NCBI GenBank assembly: GCA_029863355.1
Contig: JAOTVO010000140.1
Span: 1-6,872 of the forward strand
Direction of reading: 5' to 3'
DNA from: Candidatus Krumholzibacteriia bacterium
Lineage (GTDB): Bacteria > Krumholzibacteriota > Krumholzibacteria > WVZY01 > JAKEHA01
Length of the DNA: 6,872 nucleotides
Under the pieces are notes generated by a model that searched no databases, was not told where the DNA came from, and saw only the letters and a list, made by a program, of their open reading frames with translations. Numbering within the stretch: position 1 is the first letter of the stretch; every line of letters starts with the position of its first letter. A program made the translations under genes and the position numbers. This document shows positions 5,760 through 6,872 of this stretch, in pieces.

Positions 5760-6872
5760 ATGGGCTGGATGACGCGCACGATCGTCGCGGGGATCGCCTT
5801 GGTCGCCGTCGGCCCGGCGCCGGCGCGGGCCGAGGGATGGCGCGACGGCCCCGACATCTTCGGCTACTTTCAGGCGCAGTTCTACTCGCAGACGCAGCTC
5901 GCGACCCAGGAGGAGACCAACTCGTTCAACCTCCAGCAGCTCAACCTCTTCCTCGCCCACGACCTCGCCCCGCATTGGAATGCGTTCGTCAACGTCGAGG
6001 CCGTCAACGCCTTCTCGTCGGAGCACAACTGGGGTTCCTTGAACATCGAGGAGGCGTGGGTGCGCTTTGCACCCAACGATCGCTTCCAGCTCAAGCTCGG
6101 TCTTCTCATTCCGAAGTTCAACCGACTAAACGAGATCAAGAATCGGATGCCGGTGCTGCCGTACATCATGCGCCCCCTCGTTTACGAGGCTTCCCTGGCC
6201 AACGAGGTGGCGCTCGAGGAGTACGTCCCGCGCCGCGCCTACGCGCAGGCGTATGGCTACTTCGGCCTCGGCGGCGGCGTGAAGCTGGACTACGCGGTGT
6301 ACCTGGGCAATACCGCCGCGGTGAACGGCGACCCCAGCCGCGGGCAGACCGGCGTGGACACGACCGACGCCGCGATGGGAGGCGGCCGCATCGGCCTGCG
6401 CTACCGGGACGTGCAGATCGGCGTGTCCGGGACGGGCGAGCCCACCAACTTCTTCGTCGGCCTCGAGGACACACTCGGGGGATCGCCGGACCGCTTCCGC
6501 AACGTGCCGCGCGCGCGCCTCGGCGTGGACTTTTCGTTCGAGGTGTGGCGCTTCGCCTTTGAGAGCGAATACATCGACGTGTTCTACGACGAGGACGCGC
6601 CCGAGATCGACGTCAACAAGCGCTTCGCCTACTTCACGCTGGGGATTCACGCCACCGAGCGCTGGTTCTTCTACCTCTCGCACTGGCACACGAGGCAGCA
6701 CTTCAACGATCTCGTGGAACCGCACGAAGTGGATTTCTTCGTCCCCAACATGGGCTTCGCCTTCACGAAGGACGATAACGTGACCTTCAAGGCCCAGTTC
6801 GGCACCGGAGAGTACCGGACCGACGCGCCCGGCGCCGACGAGCAGAGCCACGACTTCGACTACACCTCGTTC
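5760..6872 (+). CDS. Porin-like outer-membrane beta-barrel protein (C-terminus cut by window edge)
   Basis: The frame is open for 371 codons from the ATG at 5760 to the window end. Residues 1-24 (MGWMTRTIVAGIALVAVGPA...) form a signal peptide cut near ARA-EG. The mature part has repeated amphipathic, aromatic-rich strands separated by polar turns: DIFGYFQAQFYSQTQL (32-47), FNLQQLNLFLAHDL (56-69), WNAFVNVEAVNAF (73-85), EEAWVRFAP (97-105), FQLKLGLLIPKF (109-120), GVKLDYAVYLGN (173-184), GRIGLRYRDVQIGVSG (209-224), RLGVDFSFEVWRFAFESEYIDVF (253-275), FAYFTLGIHA (289-298) and NVTFKAQFGTGEY (340-352). Early strands followed by a LIPKFNRLNEI...MRPLVYE segment (116-143) recall OprP/OprO- or DcaP-like porins, in which such a loop folds into the channel. 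The substrate cannot be told from sequence. A His-rich stretch (HWHTRQH, 308-314) stands out. It is transcribed away from the protease operon, and no functional link is shown. Confidence 0.87.
   Translation, partial: MGWMTRTIVAGIALVAVGPAPARAEGWRDGPDIFGYFQAQFYSQTQLATQEETNSFNLQQLNLFLAHDLAPHWNAFVNVEAVNAFSSEHNWGSLNIEEAWVRFAPNDRFQLKLGLLIPKFNRLNEIKNRMPVLPYIMRPLVYEASLANEVALEEYVPRRAYAQAYGYFGLGGGVKLDYAVYLGNTAAVNGDPSRGQTGVDTTDAAMGGGRIGLRYRDVQIGVSGTGEPTNFFVGLEDTLGGSPDRFRNVPRARLGVDFSFEVWRFAFESEYIDVFYDEDAPEIDVNKRFAYFTLGIHATERWFFYLSHWHTRQHFNDLVEPHEVDFFVPNMGFAFTKDDNVTFKAQFGTGEYRTDAPGADEQSHDFDYTSF

Noticed and set aside
5723..6562. Plus-strand 279-codon open frame overlapping the porin-like gene
   Set aside because: Arg-, Pro- and Gly-rich composition in a shifted frame; the real frame from 5760 has a signal peptide and beta-barrel strands.

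Overview
This window is a high-GC stretch of bacterial chromosome. It holds four protein-coding genes, two of them cut by the window edges, and one divergent intergenic region. No RNA gene, CRISPR array, insertion sequence or phage gene was seen. One gene product looks like an outer-membrane beta-barrel and all four start with an export signal, so the host is a diderm (Gram-negative) bacterium. GC-rich codon use, thrombospondin type 3-like calcium repeats, a matrixin-type protease and a TPR-CHAT protein together would suit Myxococcota, Gemmatimonadota, Eisenbacteria-like or similar lineages. That placement is an inference; the window has no phylogenetic marker.

Minus strand, 5336 down to 1: three genes in a row that look like one operon. 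The first (5336-2202) encodes a 1044-residue protein with a signal peptide, about ten TPR repeats at a strikingly regular 40-residue spacing, and a C-terminal CHAT (caspase-like) protease domain with an intact His-Cys dyad. After a 95-base gap comes a small exported protein of 184 residues of unknown function (2106-1552). Six bases after its stop starts a secreted multidomain protein (1545 to beyond base 1): signal sequence, TSP3-like calcium repeats, a matrixin-like zinc metalloprotease domain, a carboxypeptidase regulatory-like domain, a Big_5-like Ig domain and the start of an IPT/TIG-like domain. Its Shine-Dalgarno lies inside the end of the upstream gene, so the last two genes are probably translationally coupled.

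Bases 5337-5759: the divergent regulatory region. On the minus strand a perfect TATAAT box would give a leader of about 180 nt before the CHAT gene. That leader has two perfect hairpins, one of them abutting the ribosome binding site. On the plus strand a good promoter (TTGGCA, 17 bases, TATTGT with an extended -10 TG) has a perfect GGGTC-T-GACCC palindrome in its spacer.

Plus strand, 5760 to beyond 6872: a porin-like outer-membrane beta-barrel protein, missing its C-terminus.

The most interesting reading is that the minus-strand operon encodes an exported two-protease module: a caspase-like TPR-CHAT protein with a signal peptide, a small exported partner, and a calcium-repeat-bearing metalloprotease whose zinc-site signature departs from the matrixin consensus at two places. 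A functional link between these proteins is inferred from gene order only.
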